Part shown: positions 7,519-15,965 of the stretch, in pieces
Layout: every line of letters starts with the position of its first letter
Position numbering within the stretch: the first letter of the stretch is position 1
The notes under the pieces: model-generated
Database searches by the model: none
Seen by the model: only the letters and a program-made list of their open reading frames with translations
What the model was told of the DNA's origin: nothing
Source: Burkholderiales bacterium
GTDB taxonomy: Bacteria; Pseudomonadota; Gammaproteobacteria; Burkholderiales; Burkholderiaceae_D
Direction: 5' to 3'
DNA length: 49,292 bases
Assembly (NCBI GenBank): GCA_016196925.1
Contig: JACPWS010000044.1
Coordinates: forward strand, 1 to 49,292
Translations under genes and position numbers: made by a program

Positions 7519-9321
7519 ATGACTATCTATAACATCGACCGACAGGCTGGCTATCTGTCGTTTTATCCGGCAGCAGCCGAGCGCACCCTGCGCCAGTTCA
7601 TTGCAGCCTTTTGGTTTGAAGGTGCCTTGCAAGGGCATCTGGAGCGCTATTCCGATGGCAGGGCCAGGTTGCATGTGTCGGGACAGGATGAGCAAGGCCT
7701 GCGCGTCGAATACTGGATAGCCGCAGGCCCTGTACGCAGTTTTGGACGCAGCCGTTTGCATGGGCCGGTGTTCGATACCGGCAGTGCTAAGGCCACGCAC
7801 GATATTGCTGCGGTGGCTGGCAATTTGCTCAGGCAGCAAGCCAGTCAAAACAGCACGCGCTTCATCGAGGAATTACTCCATACCGCAGCCAAGCAGGCTT
7901 GCTCGTTGCAGGCGCAAGCGCTAACGACAAAAAACAATGCCGTGCTGGATCTGCCGTATGCCTGGCAGGAGGCGCAACTGGGCGAGGGGCATTTATATCA
8001 CCCATGCTATCGATCCCGCATGGGTTTTAGCCTGACTGAGCACCAACGCTATGGACCGGAATTTGCCCAGGCTTTCGGCCTGGTGTGGCTGGCGCTGGAT
8101 CGCCAGCTTGGCGCTATCCATGCGAGGCCCGGCAGCGACTATGCGCGCTTTTTACAAGCGGAACTGGGGAATGAAGAGCTGGCTCGCCTGCAAGCGGCGA
8201 TCAAGGCGCTCGGCAAGGATAGCGATGGCTATTATCTCGTGCCGGCCCACCCCTGGCATTGGCAGCACAGCCTGCAAATCCGGTACGCCGACTGGCTGGC
8301 CGATGGCCGCCTGCTCTACCTCGGCGCCGGCGATTGCGCATGGCTGGCACAACAATCGATACGTTCGCTGACTTCGCTCGCCAGCCACGCCAGCCACAAC
8401 CTGAAGCTGCCGCTGGGCATCGCCAACAGCTCGGCCGACCGCATCCTGTCCGACCATCATGTCCACAATGCCCCGCTGATATCGGCATGGCTGGACAGGC
8501 TATGTACTGACGATGCCTTTTTACGGCAGCACTGCCGGCTGGCGATTCTGGCGGAACCCATGGGTATCACCCTGACACCTGCGGCGTCGCGCCAGGACAG
8601 ATACGGTTTGCTGGGGGCGATCTGGCGGCAGTCGCCGACATCGATACTCAGGCAAGGCGAACAGGTGTTTCCCTGCACTGCCTTGACTTCACTCGACGAC
8701 CGGCAGCAATTGAACATCTCGCCCTGGTTACAACAGCATGGTACGCAAGCCTGGGTCGACGCCTTGCTGCAAGCCATGCTGCCGCCGTTTATTCACCTGA
8801 TGCTGGCGCATGGCGTCTTGCTGGAAGCGCATGCGCAAAACACGCTGCTGATTTTAAAAGATGGTTTGCCCAGCGGCGTCGCCATCCGCGATTTGCCCGG
8901 TGGCCTGCACTATATCGCCGGGAAAACCACGCATGAAGCGCAACTGCAGCACTTGCGCCAGGCACCGGCCCACCGCAATGCGGCCAATGCCAGCAACGGT
9001 TTTGCCATGCAAACGACAAGCGAAGCCAGGGATTATCTGCTGGAAGTGCTGTTATTCATCCACCTTTCCGAACTGGCGCACAGGCTGGAGCGGCATCACG
9101 ATTTTGCCGAAAGCCGCTTCTGGCAACTGGCTGCACATGTCGTGCAGCGCTATCAGGCGCGGGTGCCGGAACTGGCAACGCGCCTGGCACAGTTCGATTT
9201 GTTTGCACCGCAAATACAAATGGAAAAGCTGGCCAGCAGGCGGCTGTCGGCCGCGCGGTCGCAAGAATTTCATGCAGTACCCAATCCCCTGCATGAATTT
9301 TTATCGCAACCGGGGGCATGA
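7519..9321 (+). CDS. IucA/IucC-type NRPS-independent siderophore (NIS) synthetase 1
   Basis: 600 aa. NIS synthetases adenylate a carboxylate (usually citrate) with ATP and condense it with an amine or alcohol to build a carboxylate siderophore in the cytoplasm. Family landmarks in order are HPCYRSRMGFSLTEH (nucleotide-binding HP..+.R.G loop), YYLVPAHPWHWQHSL, SIRSLTSLASHASHNLKL (the S-R-T loop and substrate pocket), then LEAHAQNTLL and IRDLPGG in the C-terminal fingers region. ATG 7519 was chosen because the upstream extension in this frame reads as leader DNA; the ribosome site (GGAAGAAG) is modest. First gene of a Fur-controlled operon with an exporter, a second synthetase and a receptor. 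Its stop abuts the MITE-like element. Confidence 0.92.
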   Translation: MTIYNIDRQAGYLSFYPAAAERTLRQFIAAFWFEGALQGHLERYSDGRARLHVSGQDEQGLRVEYWIAAGPVRSFGRSRLHGPVFDTGSAKATHDIAAVAGNLLRQQASQNSTRFIEELLHTAAKQACSLQAQALTTKNNAVLDLPYAWQEAQLGEGHLYHPCYRSRMGFSLTEHQRYGPEFAQAFGLVWLALDRQLGAIHARPGSDYARFLQAELGNEELARLQAAIKALGKDSDGYYLVPAHPWHWQHSLQIRYADWLADGRLLYLGAGDCAWLAQQSIRSLTSLASHASHNLKLPLGIANSSADRILSDHHVHNAPLISAWLDRLCTDDAFLRQHCRLAILAEPMGITLTPAASRQDRYGLLGAIWRQSPTSILRQGEQVFPCTALTSLDDRQQLNISPWLQQHGTQAWVDALLQAMLPPFIHLMLAHGVLLEAHAQNTLLILKDGLPSGVAIRDLPGGLHYIAGKTTHEAQLQHLRQAPAHRNAANASNGFAMQTTSEARDYLLEVLLFIHLSELAHRLERHHDFAESRFWQLAAHVVQRYQARVPELATRLAQFDLFAPQIQMEKLASRRLSAARSQEFHAVPNPLHEFLSQPGA

Positions 9322-9322
9322 T

Positions 9323-9556
9323 CCTAGATTCCTTAGTTGGACAGGTTCGAGTGTGCGCTTTTCCGGCTTTCTGGCAAGGCGCGACGACGACGCAACCTCG
9401 ATGTTGCTAGGAGGAGTAACGCAGGCAGGGAGCCGGAAAAGTGTGCAATCGAACCTGTAGCGCTCTCACCCAAATGGTGAACGACTTGAATGCCGTTATT
9501 TTGAAACATATCAATCACTTATCGAAGCTGAATAGCGGTCAACTGAGGAATCTAGG
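9323..9556. mobile_element. 234-bp MITE-like element with 17-bp terminal inverted repeats and 5-bp target duplication
   Basis: cctagattccttagttg (9323-9339) is repeated inverted at 9540-9556 with one mismatch. The element is flanked on both sides by ATGAT (9318-9322 and 9557-9561), a likely 5-bp target-site duplication. A second, 28-bp imperfect inverted pair lies inside (9341-9368 and 9431-9458: acaggttcga...cttttccggct). No transposase ORF is present. Removing the element plus one ATGAT would join the two genes as ...GCATGATGCG..., an ATGA stop/start overlap. The element therefore inserted exactly at a translationally coupled junction and the duplication regenerated both the stop and the start. 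Confidence 0.8.
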
Positions 9557-10705
9557 ATGATGCGACCAAGCATTTTTATCACGGTGCTGGGGCATTTTGG
9601 TGCGGCCTTTGCTGCGCTGTGCATGCCGCCTTTTTATGCGCACATCCTCAGCCAGAATTTTTCCAGCCAGACGCTGGTCATGGCCGGCTGGTACTTTACC
9701 CTGCCTACGCTGGCAGCCGCCATTGCCAACCCCTTGTGGGGCAAGCTGGCCGACCGCATAGGCATACGCGCTTCGCTGATACGCGCGCATTGGGGTTTGT
9801 GCTTTAGCTTCATTATCACCGGCCTGGCGCGCACCCCCTGGGAATTTGCCTTCGGTCTGACTTTGCAAGGTTTGCTGGGCGGCACCTTTGCGGCATCGAA
9901 TGCATTTCTGGCTTCATTCTTGCCGGGAAAACGTCTGGCGACTTTATTGAGCGTCATGCAAGGCTCGGCGCGCACCGCTCTGTTCGCCGGGCCAGCCGTC
10001 ATCGGTCTGTTCGGCGATGGGCGCAATTTGCTGCATGTCTTTTTTTACCTGGCTGTCTTACCTGGTCTGGCCGGGCTGGTTCTGTATCTGCTTCCGACAA
10101 GGCAAGGCGCGCCTGTTGCGGCCGGCGCCCTGTCCGGCAGCGCATCGCAAAGCATGCCGGCCGGCACGCTGGACCCCGCCAGCCTGTACCGTTTCCAGGC
10201 CTTGTTTACCGTAGGCACGGTATTGACCTACCCATATTTCGTCATAGACCTGGCGCAACGTCTGGCCATATCTGCGGCCTGGGCCGGTGCCTTGTTCGGG
10301 TTGCCGCATGCCCTGTTCTTGCTACTGGCCTGGCCGCTGGGGCGCCATGTGAACTTTTCCAATGCCCTGACTGCGCTGGCGCGTTTTTCTGCGCTGACTT
10401 GTGCCGGTTTGCTGCTGCAGGTGCTGGGTAGCAATTTGCCGGTGCTGATCGTGGGGCGCATTCTCATGGGGGGCGGTATGACCGGCGCCTATCTGGCCAT
10501 CAACACCCTGGCGGCGGCCACCACCCGGCAGGCCAGTGCGGGCCTGCATTTCGGCAAGCTGGAAGGCGCGAATAAATGGGGAGCCGTTCTGGCGGGAATT
10601 TTCGCAAGTGGTCTGGCTACTTCGCTGGGCTATACCGCTCCCATCTGGTTGGGCTGCGCCCTGTTGGCCAGCCTGTTTATTTTGATAGAAAGTAAACGCC
10701 TATGA
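9557..10705 (+). CDS. MFS transporter, probable siderophore exporter
   Basis: 382 aa, about 12 hydrophobic segments. It has the MFS loop 2-3 motif as NPLWGKLADRIGIRASL and a second-half counterpart GRHVNFSNALTA. Its place between two NIS synthetases is typical of exporters for citrate-based siderophores such as staphyloferrin A or rhizoferrin-type systems, so proton-driven export of the siderophore is inferred. The start (ATG ATG at 9557) directly follows the right end of the MITE-like element. That terminal repeat supplies the nearest ribosome-site-like GAGG (9545-9548), eight bases upstream. The stop overlaps the next start by ATGA. Confidence 0.88.
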   Translation: MMRPSIFITVLGHFGAAFAALCMPPFYAHILSQNFSSQTLVMAGWYFTLPTLAAAIANPLWGKLADRIGIRASLIRAHWGLCFSFIITGLARTPWEFAFGLTLQGLLGGTFAASNAFLASFLPGKRLATLLSVMQGSARTALFAGPAVIGLFGDGRNLLHVFFYLAVLPGLAGLVLYLLPTRQGAPVAAGALSGSASQSMPAGTLDPASLYRFQALFTVGTVLTYPYFVIDLAQRLAISAAWAGALFGLPHALFLLLAWPLGRHVNFSNALTALARFSALTCAGLLLQVLGSNLPVLIVGRILMGGGMTGAYLAINTLAAATTRQASAGLHFGKLEGANKWGAVLAGIFASGLATSLGYTAPIWLGCALLASLFILIESKRL

Positions 10706-12636
10706 ACGCTAGCTTACCCAAGTCCGCTTTGAGCCATCATCTGCACAAGGCTCTCCACCAGCTGCCGCTTCTGCATCGGCCACTCGTATCGAATGCATGG
10801 CGGGCCAGGAATGCCCCTGTCGCTGGCGAGATGGAAGACTACGCTCAACTGCAGCATGCACGCGTCCTGCTGAATTGCTATGCGCGTGAAGTCGCCATGC
10901 AGGAACACAGCCTGGCGGTGCGCGCCATCGCCCACATCAGACTGCCGCCTGCGGCCCTGCATCAGTATCGGGGGCAGGTGCTCGACATACAATTGCGACG
11001 CATGCAAAGCCGCTTGTGCGTGGGTGTCCGGCATGTGTCCGTCACCGGCAACTATGACTACACCACGGATATTTATCTGCAAGACCAGCAGCAAACCTGG
11101 TCGGTGGCGGGCTGGCGCGAAATTGCCGATCTCATCATCGCCGACCTGTCGCTGCGGGAAGGCACGCCCTTTAATGCCGACCTGCTACAACAGATAGAGG
11201 CAAGCATTGCCACCATGCAGCATCTGCTCGATGTGCAGAAGGAAAAAGCGGGCGCACACCAGACAGGCACGGCTTTACAGCAATACATACGCAGCGAACA
11301 GCATCTGCTGACGGGCCACCCTTTCCATCCCACGCCCAAAAGCCGTTCGGGTTGGTCGACCGCAGAAGAAAAAAGCTATTCGCCGGAACATGGCGCACAA
11401 CTGCAATTGCGTTATTTCCAACTGCCGCGCAGCTGGATCGTCAGCGACAGCCTGGATGGCGCAGACCTGAGCACACGCTTGCAGCAACTGACGGCGCATG
11501 GCCTGCAGGCGGACGCGGGTCACGTCATCCTGCCTCTGCATCCCTGGCAGGCTGACTGGCTCATGCAGCAAGCGCGCATCAGGGCGGCCGTGGCGGCGGG
11601 CGAGGTGCGCGATCTGGGTTTGAGCGGCAAGCAGTTTTATCCGACCGCGTCGATACGCACTATGCTGGCGGAAGAGGGCAGTGCTTTCTTAAAACTGTCG
11701 CTGAATCTGCGCATCACCAATTGCATACGCAATAATGCGCGACATGAACTGGCCGCAGCACTCGCTGCCAGCCGCTTATACCGGCCCATGAAAGCCGAGA
11801 TGCAAGCGCTGTTCCCGCATTTTCATGTACTCGAAGAGCAGGCGTATCTGAGCGTCAGTTTCCCGGAAGATCGGCAGCACGGTCAGCGACAACACAAGGA
11901 AATCGAAGACGGCTTTGGCCTGGTCTTGCGTGAAGGCCTGGCGCTGCATGTTGCACAAGGCGTCACGCCCTTGATATGCGCATCGCTGTTTGGCAACGGC
12001 CAGACTGGCCGCCTGCAAGCGGCAGCGCTGATAGAACGCTATGCCCACAGGCATGGCCTGCCGCTGAGCCTGGGCATGCGCCTGTGGTTCAGCAGCTATG
12101 CCGAGCTGGCGATTTTTCCGGTGTTTTATCTGCTGTTTGAAAAAGGCATCGCCTTCGAGCCGCACATGCAAAACAGCATCGTCGGCCTGGCGGAAGACGG
12201 CGCACCGGCGCGCTTCATCGTCCGGGATCTGGAACTGACCAGGCTGACACCCAAGGCCCACGAACTGATCGCCACGCTGCAACTGGGTACCCCTACGCGC
12301 CAGGAAATCTGCTGCAGCGATGAAGCCGGCTGGACACGCATAGCATACTGCCTGCTGGTCAACAACATCTGCGAAGTCATCGCCACACTGGCGAATGGCA
12401 ACCATGAACTCTACCTGGACTTATGGGCTTGCCTGCGCCATACCCTGCAAACTTATCTCGCCAGCTTCCCCAACCCCGAGGCGGCGCGCCGCATACAAGG
12501 CCTGCTGTCGGGAGAACCCTTGCCTGTCAAGGGCAATTTATTGGTCCGCTTTTTAAAGCAGGCCGACCGCAAGGCAGCCTACCTGCCGCTGTATCACCCG
12601 CTGGGGGTGGTGAATGCCGCCCGTCCTTTGCTGTAA
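10702..12636 (+). CDS. IucA/IucC-type NIS siderophore synthetase 2
   Basis: 644 aa. It shows the same fold markers as the first synthetase: HPFHPTPKSRSGW (nucleotide loop), VILPLHPWQADWL, FYPTASIRTMLAEEG, KLSLNLRITNCIRNNARHE, then FEPHMQNSIV and VRDLELTRL. The two synthetases are clearly diverged, which fits two successive condensations on one backbone rather than a recent duplication. The ATGA overlap with the exporter at 10702 shows the coupling style the first junction probably also had. No decarboxylase, racemase or ATP-grasp gene accompanies the pair, so the amine backbone (for example putrescine) would have to come from primary metabolism; that is inference. Confidence 0.92.
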   Translation: MNASLPKSALSHHLHKALHQLPLLHRPLVSNAWRARNAPVAGEMEDYAQLQHARVLLNCYAREVAMQEHSLAVRAIAHIRLPPAALHQYRGQVLDIQLRRMQSRLCVGVRHVSVTGNYDYTTDIYLQDQQQTWSVAGWREIADLIIADLSLREGTPFNADLLQQIEASIATMQHLLDVQKEKAGAHQTGTALQQYIRSEQHLLTGHPFHPTPKSRSGWSTAEEKSYSPEHGAQLQLRYFQLPRSWIVSDSLDGADLSTRLQQLTAHGLQADAGHVILPLHPWQADWLMQQARIRAAVAAGEVRDLGLSGKQFYPTASIRTMLAEEGSAFLKLSLNLRITNCIRNNARHELAAALAASRLYRPMKAEMQALFPHFHVLEEQAYLSVSFPEDRQHGQRQHKEIEDGFGLVLREGLALHVAQGVTPLICASLFGNGQTGRLQAAALIERYAHRHGLPLSLGMRLWFSSYAELAIFPVFYLLFEKGIAFEPHMQNSIVGLAEDGAPARFIVRDLELTRLTPKAHELIATLQLGTPTRQEICCSDEAGWTRIAYCLLVNNICEVIATLANGNHELYLDLWACLRHTLQTYLASFPNPEAARRIQGLLSGEPLPVKGNLLVRFLKQADRKAAYLPLYHPLGVVNAARPLL

Positions 12637-12656
12637 TCCGTTTTATAACCACTGAA

Positions 12657-14741
12657 ATGAAGTCACTCTCTATGCAAGCGAAACCTCTGTCACTCATCAT
12701 TGCCGCCCTGTTCTGCCACACCTGCAGCAGCCAGGCAATAGCACAAACGCAAACGCAATCGCCGAACGAGCTGCCGGCCATCGAAGTCAAGGCGCAAGCG
12801 CAAGGTGGCGACACCCTGGTCAGCGGCGCCAGCAAAACCCGCAGCACCTTGCTGGAAATACCGCAATCCATCTCTGTCGTCAACAATGAAGACTTGCGCG
12901 CGCGCGCCGTCAACAGCAGCAAGGATGCGCTGGCTTATACGCCCGGCATCATCGCCGGGCAAGGCGAAGGCCGGCGCGACGAATTTTATATACGCGGCTT
13001 TTACTCCCCTCGCGAAACCCTGCTCGACGGCATGCGCGACGACAGTCTGTATTACCGCGATATCGCCACCACCGACAAGCTCGAAGTCATCAAGGGCGCA
13101 ACGGCTGCCTTGTATGGCCGGGGCGCAGCCGGTGGCCTGATCAACCGCATCACCAAAAAACCGCAGGCCAAACAGGAGAATGAAATCTCGCTGGCGCTGG
13201 GTTCCAACCGCCAGCGCAGGCTCAGCGTCGATGCCGGCGGCGCACTCGGTGCCGATGTGAATGCCCGCCTGATCGCCGCTTATGACGCGGGCGACAGTTA
13301 TCGCGACGTCGTTAATCATAAACGCGAGCTGTTGGCGCCTGCGCTGTCATGGACTATCAGTCCGCAAACCAGTCTGCTGTTGCAGGCGGAAATGCAGCGC
13401 GAAGATCATACGCCGGACCGCGGCATTCCCTCTTTGAACGGTCGCGCCGTGGCCGTCGATGCCGGCACTTTTTACGGCGAAAAATTTGACTACACCAAAA
13501 CCGACAGCGACTTGATCAAAGCCAGGCTGGAACACAAATTTAATCGTCAGCTCAGTCTCGTCAACAATCTGCAATACAGCCAGACCGATCTGGATGGGGT
13601 GAATACGCGTAACCGGCGCGTGAATGCGAACGGAACCGTGTCGCGCCAGATTACCTACTTCCCCATCCAGCAAAAAAATCTGCTGAACCAGACCGAGCTG
13701 ACTTATGCCGTGGGCGATCACCTGTTGCTGACAGGCCTGGAACTATCGCAACAAAAGCGCGATTCTCTGATCCGGCAAACCGGCACGGCTTACCCTGTGG
13801 ATTTATACCATCCCCAGCAATTGCTGACGGCGCCCGACTTTAAGTCCCTGCCGGTGGCCATCAACAGCCATTTCAATGCCGATACCGTGGCACTGTACCT
13901 GCAAGACCAGATCGCCCTGACAGCGAACTGGGACATGCTGCTCGGCGGCCGCTTCGACCAGTTCAAGCAAAAGCAGACCAATCGCCAGAACAACAACGCG
14001 GTCAGCGAACGCACCGATAATCTGTTTTCTCCGCGCATGGGCCTGGTATATAAAATAACGCCGCAGCAGTCGGTATATGTCGCCGTCAGCCGTTCGCATC
14101 AGCCGGCGGGCGGCGACTTGCTCTACACCGGCAGCAAGCCGCTGAGCGAGGTAAAACCATTGAAGACAGACTTGCAGGAAATCGGCCTGAAACAAGACTG
14201 GCTGGATAAGCGCCTGTACACCAGCATCGCCCTGTTCAGGGTAGAACAAAGCAATCAGCTGACCGCCGACCCGAGCGACCCGACAGGTTTGCGCCAGTTG
14301 CAAATCGGCCGCCAGCGCAATCAAGGCCTGGAAGCGGAATTGCAAGGCCAGCTCGCCGGCGGCACGCAAGTTCATGCCAGCTACACCTATAACGATGCCA
14401 AAATCCTTGCCTCCAACGACATACGCATAGGCAACCGCGCAGAAATGACTCCGGCCCACAATGCCAGCTTGTGGTTAAAACAAAGCTTCACCCGCAACTG
14501 GAGCGTCGGTGCCGGCATCATCGCCCACAGCGAGCAATACGCCCTGACCGACAATACGGTACGCCTGCCCGGCTATGCCCGCATCGACCTGTCGGTAGCC
14601 TATCTGCAAGCACGTTATGACATCACGCTGAAACTGAATAATGCCGGCAACACCCGCTATATGGAGTCAGCCAATAACAATGTGCAGATACAGCCGGGCG
14701 CGCCTCTGAACGTCAGCATGGTGCTGAATTCGCGGTTTTGA
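12657..14741 (+). CDS. TonB-dependent siderophore receptor, outer membrane
   Basis: 694 aa. It has a signal peptide (MKSLSMQAKPLSLIIAALFC... to AIAQ) and an N-terminal TonB-box-like ELPAIEVKA. The plug domain contains STLLEIPQSISVVNNEDL, FYIRGFYSPRETLLDGMRDD and VIKGATAALYGRGAAGGLIN (typical of the siderophore-receptor subfamily). A long beta-barrel ends in the C-terminal aromatic residue (VLNSRF) needed for BAM assembly. ATG 12657 lies 20 bases after the second synthetase stop and gives the signal peptide; the longer upstream frame overlaps that gene. Likely imports the ferric form of the siderophore made by this operon. No periplasmic binding protein or ABC importer is nearby. Confidence 0.95.
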   Translation: MKSLSMQAKPLSLIIAALFCHTCSSQAIAQTQTQSPNELPAIEVKAQAQGGDTLVSGASKTRSTLLEIPQSISVVNNEDLRARAVNSSKDALAYTPGIIAGQGEGRRDEFYIRGFYSPRETLLDGMRDDSLYYRDIATTDKLEVIKGATAALYGRGAAGGLINRITKKPQAKQENEISLALGSNRQRRLSVDAGGALGADVNARLIAAYDAGDSYRDVVNHKRELLAPALSWTISPQTSLLLQAEMQREDHTPDRGIPSLNGRAVAVDAGTFYGEKFDYTKTDSDLIKARLEHKFNRQLSLVNNLQYSQTDLDGVNTRNRRVNANGTVSRQITYFPIQQKNLLNQTELTYAVGDHLLLTGLELSQQKRDSLIRQTGTAYPVDLYHPQQLLTAPDFKSLPVAINSHFNADTVALYLQDQIALTANWDMLLGGRFDQFKQKQTNRQNNNAVSERTDNLFSPRMGLVYKITPQQSVYVAVSRSHQPAGGDLLYTGSKPLSEVKPLKTDLQEIGLKQDWLDKRLYTSIALFRVEQSNQLTADPSDPTGLRQLQIGRQRNQGLEAELQGQLAGGTQVHASYTYNDAKILASNDIRIGNRAEMTPAHNASLWLKQSFTRNWSVGAGIIAHSEQYALTDNTVRLPGYARIDLSVAYLQARYDITLKLNNAGNTRYMESANNNVQIQPGAPLNVSMVLNSRF

Positions 14742-14834
14742 GCTGAAGCCGGACGCAGCGGCAAGCGCATCGCTAACGCCGGATCGATCCGGCTTATTGC
14801 GAAGGCGGCTCAGCCGTGCGCATGCCGCCAGCTG

Positions 14835-14922
14835 TGTAGGGCGGATCAGGCACAGCCGTCATCCGCCATGGCCGTCGATCGCGAGTAAGGGGGGCAATGC
14901 GCTGCGCTTATTGCACCCTACA
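14835..14922. repeat. Pair of 'tgtaggg' palindromic intergenic repeats
   Basis: tgtagggcggat at 14835 faces an inverted ccctaca at 14916-14922, with ggcggatcagg...catccgcc and gcaatgcgctgcgcttattgc palindromes between. These belong to the widespread 'GTAGGG...' class of dispersed proteobacterial palindromes. A relative is inserted inside the transporter gene at 44608-44685. A separate perfect 16-bp palindrome (gccggatcgatccggc) lies at 14778-14793, just after the receptor gene. Confidence 0.7.
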
Positions 14923-14950
14923 ATAAAAACAGCTTGCGGCCTTAAAAACA

Positions 14951-14976
14951 AACGGGCGCACTGCAGTGCGCCCGTT
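14951..14976 (-). terminator. 26-bp perfect palindrome, terminator of phhA
   Basis: aacgggcgcactg/cagtgcgcccgtt is a perfect self-complement. On the minus strand it is followed by TTGTTTTTAAG, giving a strong intrinsic terminator 26 bases past the phhA stop. It may also stop rightward readthrough from the receptor gene. Confidence 0.85.
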
Positions 14977-15002
14977 CCGGTATTACTCGCCATCAAGCCA
15001 GC

Positions 15003-15887
15003 CTAGCGCGCCGGCAACAACTCCACTTCACCCGGCAGCAGCGAATTCGCATGCAGAGTTTCCAAGTGTTTGATTTTTTCGTACAGCGGGGTGAAATCGC
15101 CGGCTGTGTCGTCGAACAATTGCTGGTAGCTGTCGATCACGAAATAGGTTTCCTGGTAAGAATCGATCTTGTACAGGGTGCACAGGCAGCGTTCTACGTC
15201 GAGGCGGATGTGGCGTGATTTGCTGCCGGCTTGCAGGCAGTATTCGACTTCGCCGCCGGACGACAGGATGCCGGCGCCGTAGATGCGCAAGCCTTGCGGG
15301 GTGTTGATCAGGCCGAATTCCACGGTGTACCAGTACAGGCGCGCCAGCTGATCGAGACCGCCGAGTTGCATGGCTTTCAGGCCGCCCTGGCCGTAGCGTT
15401 GCATGTAGTCGGCAAACACCGGGTTGAACAGCAGCGGCACGTGGCCGAAGAAGTCGTGGAACACGTCGGGTTCGACGATGTAATTGAATTCTTCCGGTTT
15501 GCGCAGCCAGACCGTGACCGGGAAGCGGCGATTCGCCAGGTGTTCGAAGAAAGTCAGTTCGGGGATCAGGCCGGGTACGGCGACGATAGTCCAACCGGTG
15601 GCCTTGAACAGTTCATCCGAGGTGGTTTCGAATTTAGGGATGCCGTCGGCGATCTGCATAGCATGCAGCGCTTCTATGAATTCGTCGCAGGCGCGGCCCG
15701 GCAGCAATTCCAGTTGGCGCTGGTACAGCTTGCGCCAGAGTTCGTGTTCGGCTTCGGTATACGCGGCCCAGTCTTGCTGTACGACGTAGTGCGCATCGGC
15801 CTTGCTATAGTCGCCGCGCAGGGCGGCGCCGTCCGATTTTTCGGCGACGGTGGCCAGGAAATCTTCGTTGCTAACTGTGGTGTCCAT
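15003..15887 (-). CDS. phhA: Phenylalanine 4-monooxygenase
   Basis: 294 aa, the bacterial single-domain size. It hydroxylates L-Phe to L-Tyr using tetrahydropterin, O2 and non-haem Fe(II). The iron ligands are in DVFHDFFGHVPLL (two His) with the Glu of WYTVEFGLI. Pterin/Phe pocket residues lie around ATGWTIVAVPGLIPELTFFEHL. ATG 15887 (MDTTVSNEDFL) was chosen over an upstream in-frame start at 15914 because the family begins near there. hppD lies 78 bases upstream on the same strand, so the two may form one Phe-Tyr degradation unit. A pterin carbinolamine dehydratase (phhB) is not adjacent. Confidence 0.95.
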   Translation of the reverse strand: MDTTVSNEDFLATVAEKSDGAALRGDYSKADAHYVVQQDWAAYTEAEHELWRKLYQRQLELLPGRACDEFIEALHAMQIADGIPKFETTSDELFKATGWTIVAVPGLIPELTFFEHLANRRFPVTVWLRKPEEFNYIVEPDVFHDFFGHVPLLFNPVFADYMQRYGQGGLKAMQLGGLDQLARLYWYTVEFGLINTPQGLRIYGAGILSSGGEVEYCLQAGSKSRHIRLDVERCLCTLYKIDSYQETYFVIDSYQQLFDDTAGDFTPLYEKIKHLETLHANSLLPGEVELLPAR

Positions 15888-15965
15888 AGTTTCTTTCAGA
15901 AAAAAGGCCGGCATTCCTAGAACGCCAGCCTGTTTCTTTGTCTCCGTTAAGTGTTTTTCCTATGC

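Noticed and set aside
9333-9518. 61-codon minus-strand ORF inside the MITE-like element
   Set aside because: No ribosome site and no transposase motif; it is created by the inverted-repeat DNA.
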